Assembly (NCBI RefSeq): GCF_036895565.1 | Contig: NZ_CP145904.1 | Coordinates: 3,162,001 to 3,226,000, forward strand | Length of the DNA stretch: 64,000 nucleotides | DNA from: Flavobacterium sp. KS-LB2 | Lineage (GTDB): Bacteria; Bacteroidota; Bacteroidia; Flavobacteriales; Flavobacteriaceae | Direction: 5' to 3' | Part shown: positions 44,540-52,464 of the stretch, piece by piece | Layout: every line of letters starts with the position of its first letter | How positions within the stretch are numbered: position 1 is the stretch's first letter | The notes under the pieces: generated by a model | What the model was told of the DNA's origin: nothing | What the model saw: only the letters and a program-made list of their open reading frames with translations | The model's database searches: none | Made by a program: the position numbers and the translations under genes

Positions 44540-45804
44540 TTTATTTCGAGTATGTCTTTAAAATTAGTGGTATATCTTGGTGATAAATGATTTTGTTTCA
44601 TGTTCCAAGTCAAACTTAAATTTTGAGTGGCTAGCTTTACTTTCTTGTCACCAATCTTATTATTGAGGCCATCCATTACTTTCATCAACAGCAAATGTTT
44701 TGGGTTTTCCTCATCAAACAATTGCAATTGTTTCTTGTTTTCATCTATCAACTCCGTTACAATAACTCCTGCTTTCTTAAATTTCAAATATTCATTTCCT
44801 TGGTGTAGTTTTTTCAACATATCAATGGCTGCATTGCTAATGGTCAACGTAGAATTTGACGCAAACGGCAAAGTTACTGCCATATTAAAATAATATTTTG
44901 AGGTTTGCACCGTATGTTTATCCACCACAAGCATTACAATAATGGTATGACAGCAAGAGTTTTGTTTTCGTAATTTCTCTGCACAAACGGCTGCAAAAGT
45001 GGCTACACGTTCTCGCAATAAATCAAAATCAGCAATCTGTTTTGGGAAACTTCGGGTGGTTGCAATACTTTTCTTTTGCTCCACAATGGGTTCTAAATCC
45101 AAAACTGATTTTCCTTCGAGTTCGTATTTTAAACGCAAACCAATGACACCCATTTCTTTTCTTATCCAAGCTTCATGTTGCGGTGCAATAAAATCTAAAG
45201 CAGTCACAATATTTTTGACTTTCATCTTTTTATTCATTCGGTAACCAATACCCCAAACGTCTTCAATCTTTGTCCATTTCAAGGCTTTGATTCGTTTTTC
45301 ATCGCTATCAATAACATAAACACCTTTCGTTCTGTCTTGGAATTTCTTGGCAATTTTATTAGCTACTTTAGACAAGGCTTTCGTTGGCGCAAAGCCAATG
45401 CAAACGGGAATTCCTACCCATTTTTGCACACGGGTTTTCATTTGGATTCCATAATCATGATAGTCCAAAACAGTCATGCCATCAAAATTCAGGAAGGCTT
45501 CGTCGATGCTGTAAATTTCTAAATTTGGAGTAAATTGCCCTAAAATAGCCATCACGCGATTACTCAAATCACCGTAGAGTGCATAATTTGAAGAAAATAA
45601 TTGTACATTTTTTTCCTTTACCAATTCCTTGATCTGGAATGCTGGTGCACCCATAGTAATCCCAACCGCTTTCGCTTCATTACTTCTGGAAATGACGCAA
45701 CCGTCGTTATTTGACAATATTGCAACGGGTTTCCCTACGAATTGCGGTTGAAAAACGCGCTCGCAGGAAGCATAAAAATTGTTACAATCGACTAATGCAT
45801 ACAT
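44530..45804 (-). CDS. umuC: Y-family DNA polymerase, UmuC
   Basis: 424 residues, normal. Translesion polymerase. Motifs: MYALVDCNNFYASCERVFQPQF (palm, first metal Asp), KPVAILSNNDGCVISRSNEAK, EIYSIDEAFLNFDGM (catalytic Asp-Glu), GIPVCIGFAPTKALSKVANKIAKK and the C-terminal DNA-binding domain. It is first of the pair; the start codon lies four bases after a TAnnTTTG element, so the mRNA may be leaderless or nearly so. Confidence 0.95.
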   Translation of the reverse strand: MYALVDCNNFYASCERVFQPQFVGKPVAILSNNDGCVISRSNEAKAVGITMGAPAFQIKELVKEKNVQLFSSNYALYGDLSNRVMAILGQFTPNLEIYSIDEAFLNFDGMTVLDYHDYGIQMKTRVQKWVGIPVCIGFAPTKALSKVANKIAKKFQDRTKGVYVIDSDEKRIKALKWTKIEDVWGIGYRMNKKMKVKNIVTALDFIAPQHEAWIRKEMGVIGLRLKYELEGKSVLDLEPIVEQKKSIATTRSFPKQIADFDLLRERVATFAAVCAEKLRKQNSCCHTIIVMLVVDKHTVQTSKYYFNMAVTLPFASNSTLTISNAAIDMLKKLHQGNEYLKFKKAGVIVTELIDENKKQLQLFDEENPKHLLLMKVMDGLNNKIGDKKVKLATQNLSLTWNMKQNHLSPRYTTNFKDILEIKCQ

Positions 45805-45808
45805 GATA

Positions 45809-45816
45809 CAAAATTA
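45809..45816 (-). promoter_or_regulatory. -7 element immediately before umuC
   Basis: Minus-strand TAATTTTG, exact match, ending only four bases before the ATG at 45804. No LexA-type box can be identified with confidence. Confidence 0.35.
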
Positions 45817-46116
45817 CTTAATATACATCGATAGGAGTTCGTAACAAAAGTTAATTTTATATAATGTTGATAAGTAGTTTTGTTTCTAAAAGTTTTTCAA
45901 AACCACATAATTTCTATTTTAATGGACTTATTTCTGGGTCGAAATCAAAAGAAAAAACAACGAATAAAACAGAAATAGTATTAAAAAAATCTTAATGTTA
46001 GCTGCCTAATAAAATTATTTTTATTTTTATTTAAACGCCAACTACTTGATTTTAAATTGATTAAAACCAAAAAATCAATTCAAAATCTAAAAACACGAAA
46101 GCTACGTTCAAATTTT

Positions 46117-46132
46117 TGGCATGCTACTTGAA
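46117..46132 (+). promoter_or_regulatory. Sigma-54-like -24/-12 promoter
   Basis: TGGCATGCTACTTGAA resembles TGGCACGrnnnTTGCw: the -24 TGGCA and G, and the -12 TTG with correct spacing; the -12 C is replaced by A. It is 74 bases before the ATG of the 46207 gene, where no TAnnTTTG element was found. Confidence 0.4.
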
Positions 46133-46206
46133 TATCCCTAATCAAATAAGTAAAAAAGCGAAAGCCGAAAAGCTCACGAGTAGGCAAAATTCAAAATAGA
46201 TGTATC

Positions 46207-46869
46207 ATGAAAAAAATTACCCTTTTAGTAGCTAGTATTTTCGTATTTGGAGGTAGTATAGCCAACGCAGCAGAAAAAATCGATTTTTCTGTAGAAAGAA
46301 AATCTCCAGTAGATTTTAGAAACGATGATCCAATTGTGTTCACAGAAAGAGGAATTGAGTTCTTCGTTTTCCCTGACGGACAATTAGATTTTAATACACG
46401 CCCAACAACAGGTCGAGATATGTATTACAAATCAAACCAAAAAAATGGTGCAAACAAAACCTTTGGTGCACTAGGCAATAGCCGAAAAGGAAATTATGGT
46501 GTTCGAGTAGAACACGATAATATGGGTAGAGTAAGACAAGTTGGGAATGTGTTCCTTAACTACGATTTTAATGGTAGAGTAAAACGCATTGGCTCTGTTT
46601 ATATGACGTATAACCGTTATGCATTAGAACGCGTAGGTGGTTTAGAAATTATTTACAACCGTCGTGGTCAAATTGTGGATATTATTGGAGCCGTAAAAGG
46701 TGGTAGAGGCTACGAATACAGCCAAAACTCAAATGGAAACAACACGTATAGTGGCAACCAAAACGCGACTGATGATGACTATTACTATTACAGAACAAAT
46801 GGTACTAAAGCTAAAATCGAGGATACTAAAGTATCAGGAAGTGTAGCTATCGTAATAAATAGAAAATAA
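46207..46869 (+). CDS. Secreted protein with short beta-hairpin (YD-like) repeats
   Basis: 220 residues. Signal peptide MKKITLLVASIFVFGGSIANA. After an extended region come about four repeats of roughly 18-20 residues with the pattern Y/V-x-D/N-x-x-GRV-x-x-(V/I)G: VRVEHDNMGRVRQVGNVFLN, YDFNGRVKRIGSVYMTYN, RYALERVGGLEIIYNRRGQIVDIIG. The end is Asn/Gly/Tyr-rich with DDDYYYYRTNG and then a basic tail. The repeats recall YD or MORN-like hairpins. I do not know the family's function. Single gene, sigma-54-like promoter, terminator at 46896. Confidence 0.7.
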   Translation: MKKITLLVASIFVFGGSIANAAEKIDFSVERKSPVDFRNDDPIVFTERGIEFFVFPDGQLDFNTRPTTGRDMYYKSNQKNGANKTFGALGNSRKGNYGVRVEHDNMGRVRQVGNVFLNYDFNGRVKRIGSVYMTYNRYALERVGGLEIIYNRRGQIVDIIGAVKGGRGYEYSQNSNGNNTYSGNQNATDDDYYYYRTNGTKAKIEDTKVSGSVAIVINRK

Positions 46870-46895
46870 TATTTAGTTTAGATTGGTTAGTTAGA

Positions 46896-46931
46896 AAAAC
46901 CCCGCTGGTAGCAATTATCAGCGGGTTTTTT
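46896..46931 (+). terminator. Terminator of the 46207 gene
   Basis: CCCGCTG (46901-46907) pairs with CAGCGGG (46919-46925), T-run follows. Confidence 0.9.
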
Positions 46932-46980
46932 GTTTGGAAATGCAATGTACTAATTTGGTATTAGCCTAGCTTACTGGTTA

Positions 46981-47853
46981 TTATTTAAGTACTGACCGTA
47001 ATTCCTGACGGTACTGCGATGCACTTTTACCAGTAAATTCTTTGAATGATTTATTGAAGTAACTAAAGTTATTGAAACCACTTTCATAGCAAATTTCAGT
47101 GATACTGATAGGTTTTTCAGCTAAAAGTTTGGATGCGTGAACTAAGCGGTAATCATTAACAAATTTAGTAAAAGTCTTGTTCGTAATCTTTTTAAAATAC
47201 CTACAAAAGGAAGGTTCTGTCATGCGCACCAATTCTGCAACTACTTCCAAGGTAATGTGTTCCTGGAAATTATCCTTGACATAATTAAAAACAGCATTGA
47301 TACGGTCATTATCCTGCATTTGCATTTCCATAGAAAATCCATCAGCATTCAAAACAGTAGCTTCATTGGATAATTCCAGTTCATTCAGAATACGCAACAT
47401 CGTCAACAATCTTTCAAATTGCGACTGTTCTTCCATCGACTCTATCTCCTTGCCAATATTCTTCTTAGTTTCACCTTCAAAAGCAATTCCAGCTTTAGCT
47501 CTACTAAAAAGATTCCGAATAGCTGTCATTTCAGAAATATCAAAAAAACCATTACCCAAGAAGTCCGGTTTCATTTGTATCACCGTTTCGTTTTTATTTC
47601 CCGTTTCTTCATTGGTAAATCCACAATGTGGCAGATTACTTCCAATCAAGATTAAATCACCATCGGTATAATACGAAATGTGACTTCCTATTTGGCGTTT
47701 TCCAGCACCTCCATTTACAAAAACAAGTTCAATTTCAGGGTGATAATGCCACAAGTGTGCCTTGCTATTCGCATTTTCAACATATTGAGAAAAGCTAAAA
47801 GAACTCCCAAAAGAAGGCGCAATACTTTCAAAAGCTGGTGGTATAATTTTCAT
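46981..47853 (-). CDS. AraC-family transcriptional regulator
   Basis: 290 residues. N-terminal cupin-like sensor domain (WHYHPEIELVFVNGGAGKRQIGSHISYYTDGDLILIGSNLPH) and C-terminal AraC DNA-binding domain with two helix-turn-helix units: TLEVVAELVRMTEPSFCRYFKKITNKTFTKFVNDYRLVHASKLL and PISITEICYESGFNNFSYFNKSFKEFTGKSASQYR. The His-rich start of the cupin matches AraC regulators of sugar or metabolite genes. It is divergent from the secreted protein at 48042. Effector unknown. Confidence 0.93.
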   Translation of the reverse strand: MKIIPPAFESIAPSFGSSFSFSQYVENANSKAHLWHYHPEIELVFVNGGAGKRQIGSHISYYTDGDLILIGSNLPHCGFTNEETGNKNETVIQMKPDFLGNGFFDISEMTAIRNLFSRAKAGIAFEGETKKNIGKEIESMEEQSQFERLLTMLRILNELELSNEATVLNADGFSMEMQMQDNDRINAVFNYVKDNFQEHITLEVVAELVRMTEPSFCRYFKKITNKTFTKFVNDYRLVHASKLLAEKPISITEICYESGFNNFSYFNKSFKEFTGKSASQYRQELRSVLK

Positions 47854-47877
47854 ACGAATCCGTATTTAGAATTAGCA

Positions 47878-47907
47878 CAAATTTACCAAAAATAGATACT
47901 CAATTAA
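47878..47907 (-). promoter_or_regulatory. Promoter of the AraC regulator
   Basis: Minus strand: TTA (47905-47907), 19 bases, TAAATTTG (47878-47885), 24 bases before the ATG. Confidence 0.5.
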
Positions 47908-48041
47908 CTTTTTTAACCTTAATCGATTTCGTAAAAGGTAAAATAGCACATAAATTAGAAAATTCAGCACTACTCATACTGAATAGGTTACAGTAATTTA
48001 GCCTCAGATAAATATCATTATAAATCTAAAAATTTACAATT

Positions 48042-48638
48042 ATGAAAAAGATTTTAAAATTTAGTTTAGTGTTAACTGCAATAGTATTGACTGCGGTACA
48101 AGCACACGCAGGAAACGCAGATTTTTCACTGGATTTAATAAAAGAAGAAGGAAAAACGGTGAGTTTTAGTTTGAAAGAGATTAAGAAAATTGACTTGTCT
48201 ATTTATGATATCAATGACAGTTTAATCTATCAGGAAAAAGTAACCTCTGAAGAAAACATCAACAGAACATACGATTTGACTGCTTTACCAGACGGTATTT
48301 ACTTCTTAAAAGCAGAGGACGATCACAAAATTTCGAAGTATAAAATAGAAGTAGTTGGTAACACAGCAAAGTTATCTGCTGATGCTATTTCTGAAGTATA
48401 CAAACCCGTTTTAGTAAACAAAAACGGAATTGTTACGGTAAATGTTTTAAACCTAGAAAAAACTCCAGTAACTGTTGTCCTTTACGACTCGAATCAAACA
48501 GAAGTATACAATGAAACATTGGAAGCCGATCTTTATGTGGGTAAAATGTTTGACTTAACTGCTGCTCAAAACGGTAAATATACATTTGAGATAACGTACA
48601 ATGGTAAAACATTTATGGAAACTGTTAGTAACAAATAG
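48042..48638 (+). CDS. Secreted protein with two tandem beta-sandwich repeats
   Basis: 198 residues. Signal peptide MKKILKFSLVLTAIVLTAVQAHA. Two homologous halves, each with LSIYDINDSLIYQEKV...TYDLTALPDGIYFLKA (about 50-95) and VVLYDSNQTEVYNETL...FDLTAAQNGKYTFEI (about 150-190): strand patterns of the kind found in T9SS C-terminal or Ig-like domains (the D-x-Y-N-x-L and GxYxxxI elements). It lacks the YPNP start of a sorting domain. Function unknown; divergent from the AraC gene. Confidence 0.7.
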   Translation: MKKILKFSLVLTAIVLTAVQAHAGNADFSLDLIKEEGKTVSFSLKEIKKIDLSIYDINDSLIYQEKVTSEENINRTYDLTALPDGIYFLKAEDDHKISKYKIEVVGNTAKLSADAISEVYKPVLVNKNGIVTVNVLNLEKTPVTVVLYDSNQTEVYNETLEADLYVGKMFDLTAAQNGKYTFEITYNGKTFMETVSNK

Positions 48639-48663
48639 TGATTAAATAAATTGTAGTAATTAT

Positions 48664-48693
48664 AAGGCTGTCTTTATAGGACAGCCTTTTTTT
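48664..48693 (+). terminator. Terminator of the 48042 gene
   Basis: AAGGCTGTC (48664-48672) pairs with GACAGCCTT (48680-48688), T-run follows. Confidence 0.9.
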
Positions 48694-48730
48694 TTGAGGT
48701 AAAGAATTGAAAAAGACTACAATTTACCCT

Positions 48731-49447
48731 TTAATTACAACCATCTATTCCGCAGCTGTCTCCATCAGTAGTATTCAATAGTGTTGGTTTACTTTGAAAC
48801 TTACCTTCTTCCCATACTTTCTCCAATGTTTTCACAAATGTCTCGACATGTTGCGCACCAGAAACTGCATATTTATTATCGAAAACAAAGAAGGGAACTC
48901 CTTGAACCCCTATAGATTGCGCTTCATTAATATCCTGCTGAACTTCATTTGCGTATGCATTAGAATGCAATACTTCATCAATAGATTCAGCGTTCAGTCC
49001 TACTTCTAGTCCCAATGCCTTCAACGTATCCAAGTCATTTATATTCTTACCATCAGTCAGATAGGCTTTGAACAATAATTCTTCTAAGTCATTTGCCAAG
49101 TTATACTTTTTGGCTAAATGCAATAAACGATGCGCATGTAGAGAATTAGCCATAACCGCTTTTTCGAAATGGAAATCCAATCCTGAATTTTTAGCATTCT
49201 GCGTCATATCATCAAGCATTCCTTGAGCCCAATCGGTATCTTTTCTATATTTTTCTGCCAAATGCTCGACCATATTATCTTCCGGAGAAGCTATAAAACT
49301 TGGGTCCAACTGAAAACTTTTCCATTCAATTTCAACGGCATCTTTATGTTCAAAATTTTGTAAAGCACCTTCTATTCTCCTTTTACCTATATAACAAAAC
49401 GGACACATGATATCCGACCAGATTTGTATTTTTAATGTATTTGTCAT
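48731..49447 (-). CDS. DsbA-family oxidoreductase, FrnE-like
   Basis: 238 residues, no signal peptide, so probably cytoplasmic. The thioredoxin-fold active site is SDIMCPFCYIGKRRIEGAL with Cys15 and Cys18, then an all-helical insertion (LDFHFEKAVMANSLHAHRLLHLAKK) and GVQGVPFFVFDNKYAVSGAQ with the cis-proline. The C-terminus carries CGIDGCN. FrnE-like proteins are thiol-disulphide oxidoreductases or isomerases. Its promoter carries a palindrome. Confidence 0.92.
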   Translation of the reverse strand: MTNTLKIQIWSDIMCPFCYIGKRRIEGALQNFEHKDAVEIEWKSFQLDPSFIASPEDNMVEHLAEKYRKDTDWAQGMLDDMTQNAKNSGLDFHFEKAVMANSLHAHRLLHLAKKYNLANDLEELLFKAYLTDGKNINDLDTLKALGLEVGLNAESIDEVLHSNAYANEVQQDINEAQSIGVQGVPFFVFDNKYAVSGAQHVETFVKTLEKVWEEGKFQSKPTLLNTTDGDSCGIDGCN

Positions 49448-49475
49448 CTTTCTTTATTTAGTAAACGATTAAATC

Positions 49476-49515
49476 ATTTGTATATACAAATTTAATAAAA
49501 CTAGTTTAAAATCAA
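49476..49515 (-). promoter_or_regulatory. Promoter of the DsbA-like gene with 16-bp palindrome
   Basis: Minus strand: TTG (49513-49515), 18 bases, TAAATTTG (49487-49494). Over the -7 element and likely start of transcription lies ATTTGTATATACAAAT (49476-49491), a perfect palindrome. Confidence 0.5.
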
Positions 49516-49570
49516 TTCGATATTAAGCTTTTATTAGGAATTGAGGGATTGGCTTTATTCGAAGTAATTC

Positions 49571-49609
49571 ATAAAAAAAACCATCAAAAATTGCTCTTGA
49601 TGGTTTTCT
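49571..49609 (-). terminator. Terminator of the nuo operon
   Basis: AACCATCAA (49579-49587) pairs with TTGATGGTT (49597-49605); on the minus strand a T-run follows. Confidence 0.85.
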
Positions 49610-49629
49610 GTATATTTTAAAGCTTTCGT

Positions 49630-51000
49630 TTATGCCAATAAATCCAAAATAAATGAAGGATACAAACCTAATGCGATATTCAATACAATTGCTATAACGG
49701 CAACGGCATAAATGATAACCGGAGTTCCTTTTCTTTCTTCATTAGGTTCTTTGGTATACATCGCCAAAATCAATTTGAAGTAGTAACCAACACTAATAAT
49801 AGAGTTCACAACCGCTACGATTACTAAAGCCAAGTAACCCGCTTGAATCGTTTGATTGAACAAAACCAACTTAGCAAAGAATCCAGCAAAAATTGGAATA
49901 CCAGCCATCGAAAGTAAAGCTGACGTAAGAATAGCGGCTAACAATGGATTTGTTTTTCCCAATCCGTGGAAATTAACCACATCTTCGTTGTCTCTATTTT
50001 TACAAACGTATAAAATCACACTAAAGGCTGCGATTCCAGACAATGAATACGCTGAAGCATAATACAACAAACTACCTGCTGAAGTAGACAAACTCAATAA
50101 AGTCATCAACATGAAACCAGCGTGAGAAACCCCTGAAAAAGCCAGCATACGTTTTACATTCGTTTGTCTCAAAGCCATAATATTACCAACGGTCATTGAA
50201 GCCATTGAAATAATAACTACTACCATTTTGAATGACTCAGAAACATCCGCATTCATAACTGATAATAACTTGTACAGAGTAGCCATAGCAACTACTTTCG
50301 CCAAAGTACTCATCAATGCTGTTGTCAATGCAGGAGAACCTTCGTAAACGTCCGGAGCCCAGAAATGAAATGGAACTGCAGCCACCTTAAACAACATTCC
50401 GATGGTTAATAATACAATTCCGATTGGAAACCAAATTGGCAATTCAGCTGATTGTGATAATTCACTAATTTCAGTAACATCAAAACTTCCCATAGCTCCG
50501 TAAATCAAACAGATACCAAACAGAATGATTCCAGATGCAAAGGATCCCATTAGGAAATACTTCATTCCCGCTTCATTACTTTTTAAATTCATACGATCAC
50601 TTGCCGCAAGAATATAAAGCGCAATGGATAACACTTCAATTCCTAAAAAGAACATCGCTAAGTTTCCAAAAGAAACCATTGCTACTGCTCCTGCCAATAA
50701 AAATATTTTTATGGCAATATAATCAGAGATTTTAGATTGATGATTTTCATAAAAGTTATGTCCTAAAGCCACCAAGAAAATGGTAAGCACAATAAACAAA
50801 GACGAAAAAGTACCTGAAAATTTACTCACAACAATCATGTTATTGTAGTAACTCTCGGTAGAATTAAATTCAGATATAGTTAAACCCAGCACTCCCAATA
50901 ATCCAAGTATTGTTATTGGAACAATGGCTTTCCTTAAATTAAAAATTTCAAATAAAAGGCATAAAACACCTAATCCTATTATAGCTATTAATGTATTCAT
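49630..51000 (-). CDS. nuoN: NADH:quinone oxidoreductase subunit N
   Basis: 456 residues, about 14 membrane helices, last gene of the nuo operon. A proton-pumping antiporter-like subunit of complex I: the core segment FLGIEVLSIALYILAASDRMNLKSNEAGMKYFLMGSFASGIILFG holds the conserved Glu and Lys, and FKVAAVPFHFWAPDVYEGSPALTTALMSTLAKVVAMATL the Lys of the second half. Gap of 12 bases after nuoM; the hairpin terminator follows. Confidence 0.96.
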   Translation of the reverse strand: MNTLIAIIGLGVLCLLFEIFNLRKAIVPITILGLLGVLGLTISEFNSTESYYNNMIVVSKFSGTFSSLFIVLTIFLVALGHNFYENHQSKISDYIAIKIFLLAGAVAMVSFGNLAMFFLGIEVLSIALYILAASDRMNLKSNEAGMKYFLMGSFASGIILFGICLIYGAMGSFDVTEISELSQSAELPIWFPIGIVLLTIGMLFKVAAVPFHFWAPDVYEGSPALTTALMSTLAKVVAMATLYKLLSVMNADVSESFKMVVVIISMASMTVGNIMALRQTNVKRMLAFSGVSHAGFMLMTLLSLSTSAGSLLYYASAYSLSGIAAFSVILYVCKNRDNEDVVNFHGLGKTNPLLAAILTSALLSMAGIPIFAGFFAKLVLFNQTIQAGYLALVIVAVVNSIISVGYYFKLILAMYTKEPNEERKGTPVIIYAVAVIAIVLNIALGLYPSFILDLLA

Positions 51001-51012
51001 TTTTTATTTGAC

Positions 51013-52455
51013 TTAGTTAATTCGGTTTATTTGAGTTAAAATTTCTTCCAGACTTGGGGTAATCAAATCGGTAATTGGTTTTGGATACATCCCAAAAAAG
51101 AACAGTACACCAATTATAATTACTAATGTTATTCCTTCATTGATCGTTACATCAGCAAAAACTTTAGAATTGGTTTCTCCCAACATTGCATGTTGAAACA
51201 TTTTCAACATATAATACGCTCCTAAAATTATTGTTGTTCCTCCTAAAATGGCAAACCAAATATTAATTTGAGAAAGACTGTATAAAACGGTGAATTCTCC
51301 AATAAAGTTAAAAGTAGTTGGTAAGGCAACAGATGCTAAAACCAAAATCAAAAACATCGAAGTAAATTTTGGTGATTGTGTGCGAATACCGCCCATTTCA
51401 ACAATGGCTCTAGTTTCGTATCTTCTGAAGATAATTTCAGCTGCATAAAACAATCCAACAACTACAAATCCGTGTGCAATCATTTGTAAAACTGCACCTC
51501 GTAAACCGTCTAATGTCAATGTGTACGTTCCAGCTGCAATCAAACCAACGTGAGCCAAAGAAGAATACGCTAATAATTTCTTTAAATCTTTTTGTTTCAA
51601 AGCAACGATAGAACCGTAAATAACACCTGCAATTCCGAGTCCGATAAAAATGTACATGTACTCTTTGGCAGCCAATGGCGCCAATGGCAATTGCCAACGA
51701 ATAACACTGTACAATCCCATTTTTAGCATGATACCAGATAAAAGCATCGTACCAACGGTTGGCGCTTTTTGGTAAACACTTGCTTGCCACGTATGAAAAG
51801 GAATTAAAGGAATCTTAATCGCATACGCTAAAAAGAAAGCTAGGAATATCCATAATTGTTCATTTGCTGTTAGATTCAATTTGTATAAATCTTCTAATAA
51901 AAGACTTCCTGCTTTTTGATACATGTAAACAAAAGCAACCAACATAAATAAAGAACCGGCCAGTGTGTAGATAAAGAATTTAACTACTGCTTTTTTGCGA
52001 TCTTCAGTATCTCCGTTACCCCAAATTAAGGCGATAAAGTAAATAGGAATCAATGATAATTCCCAGAAAATATAATACAAAAGACCATCTGACGCCAAGA
52101 ATGTTCCTGCCATTGCAAACGACATAAACAAGATTAACGCATAAAATGATTTTGAATTTTTATATTCATTTCCAAAAGAAGAAAAAATAATTATTGGAGT
52201 CAAAACTGTGGTCAATAAAAGCATTGCCATTGATAATCCGTCTGCTTTTAGAGCAAAAGAAATATTAGGTTGCGTAATCCACTGGTTGATGAAACTGATG
52301 TTTTCACCTGAATTATAGTGATTTAATAATACAATAGAAGCGCCTGCAGCAGCTAACCCAAAGAACAAAGCCACTTTTGAAGCCAGTTTATCGCCCGCAA
52401 GATAAGTTGCAAACGCACCAACCAAAAGTATAATTAATATTAGAGATACATTCAT
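51013..52455 (-). CDS. nuoM: NADH:quinone oxidoreductase subunit M
   Basis: 480 residues, about 14 helices. Antiporter-like: YYIFWELSLIPIYFIALIWG (conserved Glu), FLAYAIKIPLIPFHTWQASVYQKAPTVGTMLLSGIMLKMGLYSVIRW (conserved Lys) and a downstream AYSSLAHVGLIAAG. Proton channel of the complex I membrane arm. Gap of nine bases to nuoL. Confidence 0.97.
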   Translation of the reverse strand: MNVSLILIILLVGAFATYLAGDKLASKVALFFGLAAAGASIVLLNHYNSGENISFINQWITQPNISFALKADGLSMAMLLLTTVLTPIIIFSSFGNEYKNSKSFYALILFMSFAMAGTFLASDGLLYYIFWELSLIPIYFIALIWGNGDTEDRKKAVVKFFIYTLAGSLFMLVAFVYMYQKAGSLLLEDLYKLNLTANEQLWIFLAFFLAYAIKIPLIPFHTWQASVYQKAPTVGTMLLSGIMLKMGLYSVIRWQLPLAPLAAKEYMYIFIGLGIAGVIYGSIVALKQKDLKKLLAYSSLAHVGLIAAGTYTLTLDGLRGAVLQMIAHGFVVVGLFYAAEIIFRRYETRAIVEMGGIRTQSPKFTSMFLILVLASVALPTTFNFIGEFTVLYSLSQINIWFAILGGTTIILGAYYMLKMFQHAMLGETNSKVFADVTINEGITLVIIIGVLFFFGMYPKPITDLITPSLEEILTQINRIN

Positions 52456-52464
52456 AGTATAAGA

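Larger units (their letters stand above)
45805..46206. other. Divergent intergenic region, 402 bases
   Basis: Between umuC (minus) and the 46207 gene (plus). No gene. It contains a -7 element for umuC (45809-45816) and a sigma-54-like site (46117-46132); the remaining stretch is AT-rich with no structure noted. Confidence 0.6.
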
